Assembly (NCBI RefSeq): GCF_015461835.1 | Contig: NZ_JACOPX010000010.1 | Location: 186,001 to 250,000, forward strand | From: Pseudomonas neuropathica | GTDB taxonomy: Bacteria > Pseudomonadota > Gammaproteobacteria > Pseudomonadales > Pseudomonadaceae | Reading direction: 5' to 3' | DNA: 64,000 nucleotides | Shown here: piece after piece, positions 27,286-36,698 of the stretch | Layout: every line of letters starts with the position of its first letter | How positions within the stretch are numbered: position 1 is the stretch's first letter | Program-made: the position numbers and the translations under genes | The notes under the pieces: model-generated | The model's input: only the letters and a program-made list of their open reading frames with translations | What the model was told of the DNA's origin: nothing | Databases searched by the model: none

Positions 27286-28638
27286 ATGAATAACAGCCGA
27301 TTCGCAAGAACCGCTGGCTGGCTGGCAGTGCCGTGCCTGGTCGCGGCAGGCCTGCTGGCCTGGTATGTCACCCGCGAGCCTGTCTCGCGCCTTGAAACCC
27401 ATCAGATCGCCGTGGCCGACATCGACCCGGCACTGGTCGCCCGTGGCGAATACGTCGCCCGGCTCAGCGATTGCGTGGCCTGCCACAGCGTGCCGGGCGG
27501 CGCGCCGTTCGCCGGCGGCCTGGAAATGGCCACACCACTGGGCTCAATCCACGCGACCAATATCACCCCCGACACGGAAACCGGCATCGGCCATTACAGC
27601 CTGGCGGACTTCGACCGCGCCGTGCGCCACGGCGTAGCACCCGACAGTCGCCGTCTGTACCCGGCGATGCCCTATCCGTCTTACGCCAAGCTCAGTGACG
27701 ATGATGTGCGGGCGCTGTATGCGTTCTTCATGAAAGGCGTGGCGCCGGTGAAACAGGCGAACATCCCCAGCGCGATTCCGTTTCCGCTGAACCTGCGCTG
27801 GCCGATTGCGCTGTGGAATGGCGTGTTTGTCGACGCCGAGCCTTATGCGGCCAAACCCTCGCAGGATGAACGCTGGAACCGTGGTGCTTACCTCGTTCAA
27901 GGCGCCGGGCATTGCGGCAGTTGCCACACGCCGCGCGGTTTGGCGTTCAACGAGAAGGCACTGGATGAGGCCGGTAAGCCGTACCTCGCTGGCGCTTTGC
28001 TCGATGGCTGGTACGCGCCGAGCCTGCGTGATGATCACAACACCGGGCTGGGCCGCTGGAGCGAACCGGAGATCGTGCAGTTCCTCAAGACCGGTCGCAA
28101 CAAACATGCGGTGGTCTACGGTTCGATGACCGAAGCATTCAACAACTCCACGCAGTTCATGAGCGATGACGATCTGACCGCGATTGCCCACTACCTGAAG
28201 TCGCTTCCCGGGGATCGCGAACGGGATGGCGAGCCTTGGCAGTATCAAGCGGTTTCGGCGGCGGAACGTCTCGACTCGCCCGGTGCTCATACCTACGTGA
28301 CGCGCTGTGCTTCCTGCCATGGTCTGGACGGCAAGGGCCAGTCCGAATGGATGCCGCCGCTGGCCGGCGCGACTTCTGCACTGGCCAAGGAAAGCGCCTC
28401 GGCGATCAACATCACCCTGAATGGTTCGCAACGCGTGGTGGCGGCCGGCGTGCCGGATGCCTATCGCATGCCGGCTTTCCGTGAGCAGTTGTCGGATCAG
28501 CAGATCGCCGAAGTGCTGACCTTCATGCGCAGCACCTGGGGTAACCAAAGCACTGCGATTGATGCGCAGACGGTGGGCAAACTGCGTGAACACACCGATC
28601 CGGCCAGCAGCAGCCCGATCATTCTGCAGATGCGCTAA
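27286..28638 (+). CDS. Tri-haem cytochrome c subunit of the molybdenum dehydrogenase
   Basis: A 450-residue protein with an N-terminal membrane anchor (WLAVPCLVAAGLLAWYV) and three haem sites: CVACH (about 64), CGSCH (about 211) and CASCH (about 344). It should accept electrons from the iron-sulphur subunit on the periplasmic face and pass them to the respiratory chain, as in AdhB-type subunits. The ATG at 27286 has GGAG about 7 bases upstream. Third gene of the operon. Confidence 0.92.
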   Translation: MNNSRFARTAGWLAVPCLVAAGLLAWYVTREPVSRLETHQIAVADIDPALVARGEYVARLSDCVACHSVPGGAPFAGGLEMATPLGSIHATNITPDTETGIGHYSLADFDRAVRHGVAPDSRRLYPAMPYPSYAKLSDDDVRALYAFFMKGVAPVKQANIPSAIPFPLNLRWPIALWNGVFVDAEPYAAKPSQDERWNRGAYLVQGAGHCGSCHTPRGLAFNEKALDEAGKPYLAGALLDGWYAPSLRDDHNTGLGRWSEPEIVQFLKTGRNKHAVVYGSMTEAFNNSTQFMSDDDLTAIAHYLKSLPGDRERDGEPWQYQAVSAAERLDSPGAHTYVTRCASCHGLDGKGQSEWMPPLAGATSALAKESASAINITLNGSQRVVAAGVPDAYRMPAFREQLSDQQIAEVLTFMRSTWGNQSTAIDAQTVGKLREHTDPASSSPIILQMR

Positions 28639-28650
28639 GAGGAGACACTG

Positions 28651-29655
28651 ATGGAAAGCATCGACTTGCTGGTCCTGCGCACGGCGCGGGACTGGCTCGC
28701 TGCTGGCGAGCGCGTGTTGCTCGCCACGGTGGCGCGCACCTGGGGTTCTTCACCGCGTCCGACGGGGTCGATGATGGCTTTGCGTGACGACGGTCGCGTG
28801 GTGGGCAGCGTGTCCGGCGGCTGCATTGAGGATGATCTGATCCATCGCTATACCACGGCCCATGGCGGCAGCGCTTTCAGTGGCAGCACGCCAGAAGTGG
28901 TGCGTTATGGCGTCAGCGCCGATGAAGCGCATCGCTTTGGCTTGCCGTGCGGTGGCACGCTTGAACTGATTCTTGAGTTCAACCCGGCGTGGCAGTCGCT
29001 CGATGAACTGCTGACGCAACTGGACGCCGGGCAACTGGTTCGCCGTCGCCTGGCGTTGGAGTCCGGTGAGGTCATGCTTGAACCGACTGCGACGCCGGAA
29101 CAGTTCAGCTTCGATGGCGTGCAGATGCTCAACACCTTGGGGCCGGGCTATCGGATGCTGATGATCGGTGCCGGCGCGCTGGCCGAGTATCTGGCGACCA
29201 TGGCTTTGTTCAACGGTTTCAAGGTGGCAGTGTGCGATCCGCGTCCCGAGTACATCGAGACTTGGGCGGTAGACGGTGTGGAGCGGATTGTCGGCATGCC
29301 GGACGACGTGGTCCGCGACTTCGCGGTCGATCTGCGCACCTGCATCGTCGCCTTGAGTCATGACCCCAAACTCGACGATCTGGCCCTGCTCGAAGCGCTC
29401 CACGGCCCGGCGTTCTACATCGGTGCGATCGGCTCGCGGCGCAACAGCCAACTGCGCCGCGAACGCCTGATCGAGCATTTTGGCGAGACCGAGGCGTCGC
29501 TTGCGCGTCTACACGGGCCGATCGGTCTGTACATCGGCAGCAAGACGCCTGCGGAAATCGCCGTCAGCGTGATGGCCGAGATTCTTGCGGCGAAGAATGG
29601 CGCCCAACTGCCGCAAGCGTTTTCCATCGTCAGGGCCAAAGCGCTCGCCGAATGA
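28651..29655 (+). CDS. XdhC/CoxI-family molybdenum cofactor maturation protein
   Basis: A 334-residue XdhC-like protein. The N-terminal XdhC_CoxI domain shows TWGSSPRPTGSMMALRDDG and SVSGGCIEDDLI, and the C-terminal Rossmann domain has MLMIGAGALAEYLA and IGAIGSRRNSQLRRERL. It binds the molybdenum cofactor, promotes its sulphuration and inserts it into the large subunit encoded just upstream. It starts 12 bases after the cytochrome gene and completes the four-gene operon. Confidence 0.9.
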   Translation: MESIDLLVLRTARDWLAAGERVLLATVARTWGSSPRPTGSMMALRDDGRVVGSVSGGCIEDDLIHRYTTAHGGSAFSGSTPEVVRYGVSADEAHRFGLPCGGTLELILEFNPAWQSLDELLTQLDAGQLVRRRLALESGEVMLEPTATPEQFSFDGVQMLNTLGPGYRMLMIGAGALAEYLATMALFNGFKVAVCDPRPEYIETWAVDGVERIVGMPDDVVRDFAVDLRTCIVALSHDPKLDDLALLEALHGPAFYIGAIGSRRNSQLRRERLIEHFGETEASLARLHGPIGLYIGSKTPAEIAVSVMAEILAAKNGAQLPQAFSIVRAKALAE

Positions 29656-29664
29656 GCCGCGCTG

Positions 29665-30252
29665 CTACTCTGCGACGGCGTTTTCGGTCGGCAACGAAGC
29701 GAGCATTTCTGCGCGGCATACCTCAAGAATCTCGTCTGCCAGCGCGGAATCATCCGGGCAGGCACGCGACAGGATAATCGCGCCGACGGCCCGCGACAGC
29801 AGGTCGATCATCTGCTTGCGCCCCTCACCCGCCTCGGCATCCGGCGCTGTCGGGTATTTCTCGCCCAGGGTTTGCAGGGTGCGCTCAATGCCCTCGGCAA
29901 ACGTCGCTTTCACCTCATCCGACTGGCGCGCCGCGTCGCCGCCCAACGCGGCCATGGTGCAACCGTCGCCGCGTCCGTCGCGATGTTCTCTGTTCACATA
30001 AACGTTGATGAAGCCCGGAACATCCAGCGCTTGGGCGCCAGTCAGCGATTTGGCCAGACTGCACGCCGAGGCTTCGGCCATCAGGTCGGCCTTCGACCCG
30101 AAATGTTTGTAGAAACCACCATGGGTAAAACCGGCGGCCGCCATGAGGTCCGCCACGCCGACGCCGTCAAAACCGCGCTCACGGAACAGCTCTGAGGCGG
30201 TTTCAACGATGTGTTCTCGATTGGCCTGCGCCTGGGCCTTGGTCACTCTCAC
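29665..30252 (-). CDS. TetR-family repressor
   Basis: A 195-residue regulator with an N-terminal helix-turn-helix (GFDGVGVADLMAAAGFTHGGFYKHF, discussed here in parts: VADLMAAAGF and GGFYKHF). I chose the GTG at 30252, which has GAGG 8 bases upstream; an ATG further up adds 22 residues. The gene is divergent from an SDR gene, with hydrolase and alcohol-dehydrogenase genes following, and probably represses that group. It ends 9 bases from the XdhC gene, convergently. Confidence 0.88.
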   Translation of the reverse strand: MRVTKAQAQANREHIVETASELFRERGFDGVGVADLMAAAGFTHGGFYKHFGSKADLMAEASACSLAKSLTGAQALDVPGFINVYVNREHRDGRGDGCTMAALGGDAARQSDEVKATFAEGIERTLQTLGEKYPTAPDAEAGEGRKQMIDLLSRAVGAIILSRACPDDSALADEILEVCRAEMLASLPTENAVAE

Positions 30253-30475
30253 GTGCAATACCTCGTGTTTCCGGGGAAATCCTGCGTCCGATGATACATA
30301 GATGTTGGCCATAATCAAAACCGTTGACAGTTTAGATTTAGATCATCATCCTAATTACTCGCAACAACGATATTCATCAACGGGCACGGAACAACATCAA
30401 TCGCCGCTGGCTGAATCAAGCATCAGCGCAAGCTAAGCGCGTTCTGTTTCTCACACCCTCAAAGAGAGATAAACC

Positions 30476-31264
30476 ATGAGCACTCGCCCTACTGTTCTGA
30501 TCACTGGCGCCTCCACCGGGATCGGCGCCGTCTACGCCGAACGCTTTGCGCAACGCGGCCACGATCTGGTGCTGGTCGCCCGTGATCAGGCGCGCCTGGA
30601 TGCACTGGCTGCGCGCTTGCGCAGCGAACACGACGTCGCCGTCGATGTGATCCCGGCGGACCTGACCCAACCCGGCGATCTGACCACTGTTGAAAACCGC
30701 CTGCGCGACGATGCCCGTATCGGCATCCTCGTCAATAACGCCGGCGCGGCGCTGTCTGGCCATTTCGTCGAGCAAAGCACCGATAAAGTGGCGCAACTGG
30801 TCGCCCTCAACACCACCGCACTGGTGCGGCTTGCCAGCGCCATCGCTCCACGCCTGGCCAAGGCCGGTGACGGTGCGATCATCAACATCGGTTCGGTGGT
30901 GGGCCTCGCACCGGAGTTCGGCATGACGGTCTACGGCGCGACCAAGGCTTTTGTGCTGTTCCTGTCTCAGGGTCTGAGCCTGGAACTGTCGCCTCAGGGC
31001 GTCTACGTGCAAGCCGTCCTGCCCGCCGCCACGCGCACGGAAATCTGGGATCGCTCCGGCGTCGACATCAACACCTTGAGCGAAATCATGGAGGTGGGTG
31101 ATCTGGTGGATGCTGCGCTCGTCGGCTTCGATCGTCGCGAACCGGTGACCATTCCGCCGCTGCACGAAGCAGAGCGCTGGGATGCCTTGCAGGGCGCACG
31201 GCTGGGCCTTATCGGGCAAATCCGCCAATCTGAGGTTGCCCAGCGCTACCAGACGCCAGAGTGA
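30476..31264 (+). CDS. Short-chain dehydrogenase/reductase (SDR)
   Basis: A 262-residue classical SDR. The cofactor loop is GASTGIG near residue 11, NNAG is near residue 89, the catalytic serine is in INIGSVVG and the YxxxK is YGATK near residue 156. It should oxidise or reduce a carbonyl/alcohol with NAD(P). It is the first gene divergent from the TetR gene and begins a likely operon with the hydrolase and alcohol-dehydrogenase genes. Confidence 0.9.
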   Translation: MSTRPTVLITGASTGIGAVYAERFAQRGHDLVLVARDQARLDALAARLRSEHDVAVDVIPADLTQPGDLTTVENRLRDDARIGILVNNAGAALSGHFVEQSTDKVAQLVALNTTALVRLASAIAPRLAKAGDGAIINIGSVVGLAPEFGMTVYGATKAFVLFLSQGLSLELSPQGVYVQAVLPAATRTEIWDRSGVDINTLSEIMEVGDLVDAALVGFDRREPVTIPPLHEAERWDALQGARLGLIGQIRQSEVAQRYQTPE

Positions 31265-31333
31265 TCTTTAGGTAAAGGATTCGATGCAGGCGTAAGGCGC
31301 TGCATCGAATCCATCCTGCAATCCGGAGCAGTC

Positions 31334-32203
31334 ATGAATTCAGCACAGACAAATCCCCCTTCGGGTTCGCCAATGTCATTCATCAACGCGGCGAACCAGT
31401 CGATCACCGTCAATGGCATTCCCTTCGCCTACCGCGACACCGGGCCCGCGAACGGCGTACCACTCGTACTGTTCAATCATTGGGGCGCGGTGCTGGACAA
31501 CTTCGACCCGGCGATCATCGATGGCCTAGCGCAAACCCGACGCATCATCACCACCGACTATCGCGGTATCGGCGGCTCAGGTGGAACCGCGCCATTGACT
31601 GTCGGCGAGATGGCTGACGATGCCATCCAGTTGATCAAGGCCCTAGGGCTGGAAACCGTGGATGTGCTCGGTTTCTCACTCGGCGGCTTCGTCGCTCAGG
31701 ACATCGCCCTGAAGGCGCCTGACTTGGTGCGGCGTTTGATTCTCACCGGCACCGGACCGGCTGGCGGCAGCGGTATCGAAAAGGTTGGCCCAGTGTCGTG
31801 GCCATTGATCCTCAAAGGCTTGCTGACCCTGCGCGATCCCAAGTTCTACCTGTTCTTCACCTCGACAGCCAATGGCCGCCGATCCGCCTCGCAGTATCTA
31901 CAGCGCCTGCGAGCACGCCCAACCAATCGCGACCAAGGCCCGACGCCCCGCGCTTTCCTGCGCCAGTTGAAAGCGATCACCGCGTGGGGCAAACAGCCGT
32001 CGCAAGACCTCGGGCGTTTGCGCACGCCGACGCTGGTGGTCAACGGCGACACCGACATCATGGTGCCCAGTGTCAATTCGTTTGAGCTGGCCAAACGTAT
32101 TCCCAATGCGGAGCTGGTGATTTATCAGGATGCCGGTCACGGCGGCATTTTTCAGCACCACGTTGATTTTGTTGTCAGGGCGCAGGCATTCCTCGATGCC
32201 TGA
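31334..32203 (+). CDS. Alpha/beta hydrolase
   Basis: A 289-residue hydrolase of the alpha/beta fold. The nucleophile elbow is GFSLGG near residue 115, a charge-relay Asp is in VNGDTDIMVP and the His is in DAGHGGIF. The oxyanion region FNHWGAVLDNFDP is typical of small esterase/haloperoxidase-like enzymes. The ATG has GGAG 6 bases upstream. Between SDR and alcohol-dehydrogenase genes; the substrate is unknown. Confidence 0.87.
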   Translation: MNSAQTNPPSGSPMSFINAANQSITVNGIPFAYRDTGPANGVPLVLFNHWGAVLDNFDPAIIDGLAQTRRIITTDYRGIGGSGGTAPLTVGEMADDAIQLIKALGLETVDVLGFSLGGFVAQDIALKAPDLVRRLILTGTGPAGGSGIEKVGPVSWPLILKGLLTLRDPKFYLFFTSTANGRRSASQYLQRLRARPTNRDQGPTPRAFLRQLKAITAWGKQPSQDLGRLRTPTLVVNGDTDIMVPSVNSFELAKRIPNAELVIYQDAGHGGIFQHHVDFVVRAQAFLDA

Positions 32204-32249
32204 CCACGCACCGGCTACCCTCCCTACAACCGACAAGAGCCGCACCTCG

Positions 32250-33248
32250 ATGAAAGCATTTTTGATTGATCGCTATGGCAAACACCCCGGGCGCATCGGT
32301 GAAGCGCCCATCCCCGCAATCGGTCCTCACGACGTCTTGATCGAGGTCCACGCCAGTAGCGTCAACGTGCTGGACTCGAAGATCAGCACCGGCGAATTCA
32401 AGCTGATCCTGCCCTACGCGTTTCCATTGATTCTGGGCAACGATCTGGCAGGTGTGGTGACTGAAGTCGGCACGCAAGTGACACGCTTCAAACCGGGAGA
32501 CGAGGTGTACGCCCGCCCGCCGGAAACACGAATCGGTACCTTCGCCGAGTTGATCGCCGTGAACGAAAACGCGATTGCCCTGAAACCGGCCAATACCAGC
32601 ATGGCACAGGCGGCTTCCCTGCCCTTGGTGGCCCTGACTGCCTGGCAAGTGCTGGTCGAAACCGCCCAGCTGAAAAAAGGCCAGAAAGTACTGATTCACG
32701 CCGGCTCCGGTGGCGTCGGCACCGTCGCCATTCAGCTTGCCAAACACCTTGGTGCCTTTGTCGCCACAACCACCAGCACCGCGAATGTCGAATGGGTCAA
32801 GGCGCTAGGGGCTGACGTGGTCATCGACTACAAACAGCAGAACTTCGAAAGTGTCTTGCACGACTACGACGTGGTGTTGAACAGCCTTGGCGCCGATGTC
32901 CTCGAGAAATCGCTCAAGGTGCTCAAGCCCGGTGGCCAGCTGATTTCCATCTCTGGGCCACCCACCGCGCAATTCGCACAGGAGCAAGGTTTGTCCTGGC
33001 CCTTGCAGCAGGTCATGCGCTTGCTGAGCTTCGCTATTCGGCGCAAGGCCCGCAAGCGTGACGTCAATTACGCGTTCGTGTTCATGCGCGCCAACGGCGC
33101 CCAACTGCAACAGATCAGCGCACTGGTCGAGGCCGGCATCATCAAACCGGTGATTGATCGAACGTTCCCCTTTGAATCAACGGCCGAGGCGTTGAGTTAC
33201 GTCGAGCAGGGCCGCGCGAAGGGCAAGGTCGTTGTTTTGATCAAGTGA
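32250..33248 (+). CDS. NADP-dependent alcohol dehydrogenase / quinone oxidoreductase (MDR superfamily)
   Basis: A 332-residue medium-chain dehydrogenase without the structural zinc cysteines, as in quinone reductases. ILGNDLAGVVTEVG is near residue 67, the cofactor loop HAGSGGVGTVAIQLAK near 150. It starts 47 bases after the hydrolase gene and is likely co-transcribed. It probably reduces an enone or quinone using NADPH; the exact substrate is not visible. Confidence 0.88.
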   Translation: MKAFLIDRYGKHPGRIGEAPIPAIGPHDVLIEVHASSVNVLDSKISTGEFKLILPYAFPLILGNDLAGVVTEVGTQVTRFKPGDEVYARPPETRIGTFAELIAVNENAIALKPANTSMAQAASLPLVALTAWQVLVETAQLKKGQKVLIHAGSGGVGTVAIQLAKHLGAFVATTTSTANVEWVKALGADVVIDYKQQNFESVLHDYDVVLNSLGADVLEKSLKVLKPGGQLISISGPPTAQFAQEQGLSWPLQQVMRLLSFAIRRKARKRDVNYAFVFMRANGAQLQQISALVEAGIIKPVIDRTFPFESTAEALSYVEQGRAKGKVVVLIK

Positions 33249-33367
33249 CGATTCCGGCTATTGCTGGGTTATCCGTAGAAACCAGCTCAATGCGTTCTTC
33301 GACAGGTCATAGAACCCCTCCCGGCAAGAAGGGTCTGCTCTCCTATGCCCCCTCAGGAATGCTTCCC

Positions 33368-34180
33368 ATGTCAGTGCAACGCAACCTTGTCCTCCTCGCT
33401 CGGGGAGGCTATGCCGCCCGAGGAATGCTTTATCTGATCATCGGTATCTTTGCGTTGCTGGCAGCCCATGATTCGACTAAACCGAAGGACAGCCACAAGA
33501 GTCTGGAAGCCTTGCTGGCCCAGCCATTCGGCTATTTTCTGGTTGGACTTGTCGTGGCGGGACTGCTCGCATTTGCCGCCTGGCGTGTCCTGCAGGCAAC
33601 GCGTGATGTCGATCATCACGGCACAAAACTCAAAGGTCTGGTGATTCGCACAGGGCTGTTTGTGGGAGGTCTGGTCAACGGTGCTCTGGCGTTCTTTGCA
33701 TTGGGCCTACTCATCAGCGGGATTAAAAGCTCGGGCGATTCTGCAGGACAAACCAAAGACTGGCTGGCGCATCTTCTGTCCTGGGAACATTCGAACTGGC
33801 TGGTGTACCTGATCGCCCTCGTTCCGCTCGGTGTAGGCATTGCTCACATCATCAAGGGCTGGAAAGCGTCGTTCGAGAAGTATTTCGAGGCCGACGAAGA
33901 GGTCATGCGCTACGTCCGCCCGGTCTCGCGGTTTGGTCTGATCGCGCGCGGCGTCGTGTTTATCGAGATCGCATTGCTGCTGGCAATCAGCGGCTCTACC
34001 TATCAAGCCATGGATCCCCCGGGTATGAAAGAAGCGCTCGATGCATTGCAGAATCTACCCGCTGGCTGGCTGATCTTGATGGTAATAGCCTTGGGGCTGG
34101 TGGCGTTCTCGGTCTACAGTCTGTCGGAAGCTTGCTGGCGCAAGATCAATATGGATGTGCCAGGCGTATCGAGCACATAG
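33368..34180 (+). CDS. DUF1206 membrane protein
   Basis: A 270-residue inner-membrane protein with six hydrophobic segments arranged as three repeated pairs, each opening with a LxARGGYAARGxLY-like turn (LARGGYAARGMLYLIIG, GLVIRTGLFVGGLVNG, RFGLIARGVVFIEIA). This is the DUF1206 pattern. I start at the ATG at 33368, which has AGGA 9 bases upstream. Function is unknown; neighbours do not help. Confidence 0.82.
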   Translation: MSVQRNLVLLARGGYAARGMLYLIIGIFALLAAHDSTKPKDSHKSLEALLAQPFGYFLVGLVVAGLLAFAAWRVLQATRDVDHHGTKLKGLVIRTGLFVGGLVNGALAFFALGLLISGIKSSGDSAGQTKDWLAHLLSWEHSNWLVYLIALVPLGVGIAHIIKGWKASFEKYFEADEEVMRYVRPVSRFGLIARGVVFIEIALLLAISGSTYQAMDPPGMKEALDALQNLPAGWLILMVIALGLVAFSVYSLSEACWRKINMDVPGVSST

Positions 34181-34296
34181 CGTGCAACGTCTTTGGCGAT
34201 GATCACCCGGGCGTTGCATCGATGAGCGAACCTTTCCCCCGAAAACAACGTCCGAGCTAAAGCGTTAACGCTTACCGCTCGCCACGAGGTTTCCGT

Positions 34297-35199
34297 TTGA
34301 AAGCTGCCATCGTCAGAAAATACCGATTGATCATCAAAACGCTGGGCTACGTCGGCTGGGCCTTGTTCTGGCTGTTGCTCTGGGACATCGCTGTCACTGT
34401 CGACTTCATGTTGTTTCTCAACACCAAGCTGAATTTACCCCTCATGCCCCTGACTCTATTGGGTTCGGCGTTGATTGTGTTGATCAGTTTCCGCAACAGC
34501 AGCGCCTACAACCGCTGGTGGGAAGCACGGACGCTGTGGGGGGCGATGATCAACAACTCGCGCAGTTTCGCCCGGCAGGTGCTGACGTTGCTGGATGACG
34601 CTGACAACGAGGTCAATCCGGTCAAGTCGACTCTATTACGCCGCCACGTCGCCTATGTGAATTGCCTCGCAGCGCATTTGCAAGGCCAGCCTTGCCCTGA
34701 GGAAGTCCGCGCGTTCATTCCCGCCGAGGAGTTCGCCCGCAGCGGCACCACCAATAACTTTGCCAACGACATCCTCACTGGCTCGGCGACTTTGCTGGCT
34801 CGGGAATACAAGGCCGGGCGCCTCGACAGCATTCGCCTGGCGCGGCTGGAATCGACGCTGGTGGACCTGTCCAACAGTCAGGGCGGCATGGAGCGGATTG
34901 CCAATACGCCGCTGCCCTACCCTTATGTGTATTTCCCACGGCTGTTTATCTCGCTGTTCTGCCTGATCGTCCCGGTCGGTCTGGTGGAATCGCTGGGCTG
35001 GTTCACGCCACTGGCGTCGACCGTGGTGGGCTTTATGCTGCTGGCCATCGAGCGCATCGGCACCGATCTGCAAAGTCCGTTTCGCCACAGCGAGCATCAG
35101 ATTCAGATGGAAGCGCTGTGCGAAACCATCGAGAAGAATCTGCAGTCGATGCAGCGTGACTCCCTGGGTGACGTGCGCAGGCTTGCAGAGAACGCTTGA
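34297..35199 (+). CDS. Bestrophin-like chloride channel protein
   Basis: A 300-residue membrane protein with the bestrophin signature SFRNSSAYNRWWEARTLWG near residue 68, two N-terminal and two central membrane segments, and PLPYPYVYFPRL before the third. Bacterial members form pentameric anion channels. The start is TTG at 34297, with GAGG 7 bases upstream. It stands alone. Confidence 0.9.
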   Translation: MKAAIVRKYRLIIKTLGYVGWALFWLLLWDIAVTVDFMLFLNTKLNLPLMPLTLLGSALIVLISFRNSSAYNRWWEARTLWGAMINNSRSFARQVLTLLDDADNEVNPVKSTLLRRHVAYVNCLAAHLQGQPCPEEVRAFIPAEEFARSGTTNNFANDILTGSATLLAREYKAGRLDSIRLARLESTLVDLSNSQGGMERIANTPLPYPYVYFPRLFISLFCLIVPVGLVESLGWFTPLASTVVGFMLLAIERIGTDLQSPFRHSEHQIQMEALCETIEKNLQSMQRDSLGDVRRLAENA

Positions 35200-35516
35200 G
35201 GTGCAGCAATCGGGAGCCGTCAGGATGTCTGACGGTTCCCGAATCAATCAGAACGCCGCACAACATCGCTTGTTCTCGCACCGCGCTCACACATCTCCCC
35301 CGAGCGCTCACCGTCATTCCCCCTCTGCTTCCCGCTCCTCGCGGCCTCACATTTTGCGATGTGAGGTTTTCGCATCTGCATAAAAAAGATTGCCGATTCA
35401 TTGTCAGGTGATTTTTTTCAGCCTATCTTCAATAAAACCTATACAAAACACTTCATTGCGTACAACTCTTTCGCTAGGGATTAGCCCCACGCACAGCACT
35501 GTCGCGAGCACCTTGA
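35200..35516. other. Intergenic region between bestrophin and folE genes
   Basis: About 317 bases without a supported gene. It holds a 13-bp hairpin at 35211-35241 and, near folE, an AT-rich stretch (about 35400-35460) containing CCTATACAAAACAC and GCGTACAAC. These could be promoter and operator elements, but I cannot define them. Confidence 0.45.
35211..35241 (+). terminator. Terminator-like hairpin after the bestrophin gene
   Basis: A 13-bp stem (CGGGAGCCGTCAG / CTGACGGTTCCCG, one G-T wobble) with a 5-base loop starts 12 bases after the stop codon. The T-run is absent, so it may stabilise the 3' end rather than terminate on its own. Confidence 0.5.
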
Positions 35517-36074
35517 ATGAACCCACTATTAGCCAGCCATTACCGTGAAATTCTCGTCGGCGTCGGTGAGAACCCCGAGCGCGAAGGTCTGTTGGACACA
35601 CCCCAGCGCGCCGCCAAAGCGATGCAGTATCTGTGCAATGGCTACACGATGAGCCTGGACGACGTCACCAACGGTGCCCTGTTCGAGTCGCAGAGCGATG
35701 AAATGGTGATCGTCAGCGACATCGAGCTGTATTCCTTGTGCGAGCACCACATGCTGCCCTTTATCGGCAAGGCACATGTCGCGTACATCCCCACCGGCCG
35801 GGTACTGGGGCTGTCGAAGGTCGCGCGGGTGGTAGACATGTTCGCGCGGCGCCTGCAGATCCAGGAAAACCTTACGCGGCAGATTGCCGACGCCATTCAG
35901 CAAATCACCGATGCCGCCGGTGTGGCGGTGGTCATTGAAGCTCGGCACATGTGCATGATGATGCGCGGCGTTGAGAAGCAGAATTCGGTCATGACCTCCT
36001 CCGTGATGCTGGGTGCTTTTCGGGACAGTTCGACGACACGGCAGGAATTCCTGCAACTGATCGGGCGGCGATAA
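35517..36074 (+). CDS. folE: GTP cyclohydrolase I
   Basis: A 185-residue zinc-dependent GTP cyclohydrolase I that turns GTP into dihydroneopterin triphosphate for folate or pterin synthesis. The zinc ligands are in SLCEHHMLPF near residue 76 and RHMCMMMRGVEKQ near 145; TPQRAAKAM and YIPTGRVLGLSKVAR are family hallmarks. With the DUF3833 and SDR-remnant genes it resembles the light- or stress-controlled folE groups of pseudomonads, so it may be an accessory rather than housekeeping copy. That placement is inference. Confidence 0.92.
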   Translation: MNPLLASHYREILVGVGENPEREGLLDTPQRAAKAMQYLCNGYTMSLDDVTNGALFESQSDEMVIVSDIELYSLCEHHMLPFIGKAHVAYIPTGRVLGLSKVARVVDMFARRLQIQENLTRQIADAIQQITDAAGVAVVIEARHMCMMMRGVEKQNSVMTSSVMLGAFRDSSTTRQEFLQLIGRR

Positions 36075-36155
36075 AGCTATACAGGGGACAGTCACTGTAC
36101 AAGCCGACAGTTCGGATCTCACCCTCTTCACTTGTGCGTTTCAGGGAGTTAGGCA

Positions 36156-36698
36156 ATGACCCGATTTCTGCTGTTACTGACACTGGCACTCAGCGTCGCA
36201 AGCTGCGGCAGCGTGGATGTTGCCCGTTATGCCGACCAACAACCGGCCTTGGACCTGCAGCGTTTTTTCAGCCAGCCCGTCAAAGCCTGGGGAATGTTTC
36301 AGAAGCGCAGCGGTGAAGTGGCCAAGCGTTTTGAGGTCAACATCGTCAGCCGGCGTGAGGGTAACAACCTGATTCTCGACGAGCGCTTCCTGTACAGCGA
36401 CGGCACCCGCCAACGTCGCGTCTGGACTCTCACGCCCGAAGGCCAGGGGCGTTGGAGCGGTCGCGCGGCTGACGTAGTGGGTGTCGCCGAAGGCCAGGTC
36501 GCGGGCAATACGCTGCACTGGCGTTATCGCCTGAACCTGCCGGTCGACGACTCGACTTACGAAATGAGCATGGACGACTGGATGTACTTGATGGACGAGG
36601 ACACGTTGATCAACCGCACCAGCATGTCCAAGTTCGGCGTAGAGGTCGGCCAAGTGACACTGTTCTTCCGTCGCCAAGGCGCGGGAGTCAACGAGTGA
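36156..36698 (+). CDS. DUF3833 lipoprotein
   Basis: A 180-residue protein with a lipoprotein signal (lipobox LSVASC, Cys near residue 18) followed by a DUF3833 domain (RFEVNIVSRREGNNLILDE, WTLTPEGQGRWSGRA). It should be anchored in the periplasm. Its stop overlaps the start of the next gene by 4 bases. It lies 82 bases after folE on the same strand. Function unknown. Confidence 0.85.
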   Translation: MTRFLLLLTLALSVASCGSVDVARYADQQPALDLQRFFSQPVKAWGMFQKRSGEVAKRFEVNIVSRREGNNLILDERFLYSDGTRQRRVWTLTPEGQGRWSGRAADVVGVAEGQVAGNTLHWRYRLNLPVDDSTYEMSMDDWMYLMDEDTLINRTSMSKFGVEVGQVTLFFRRQGAGVNE

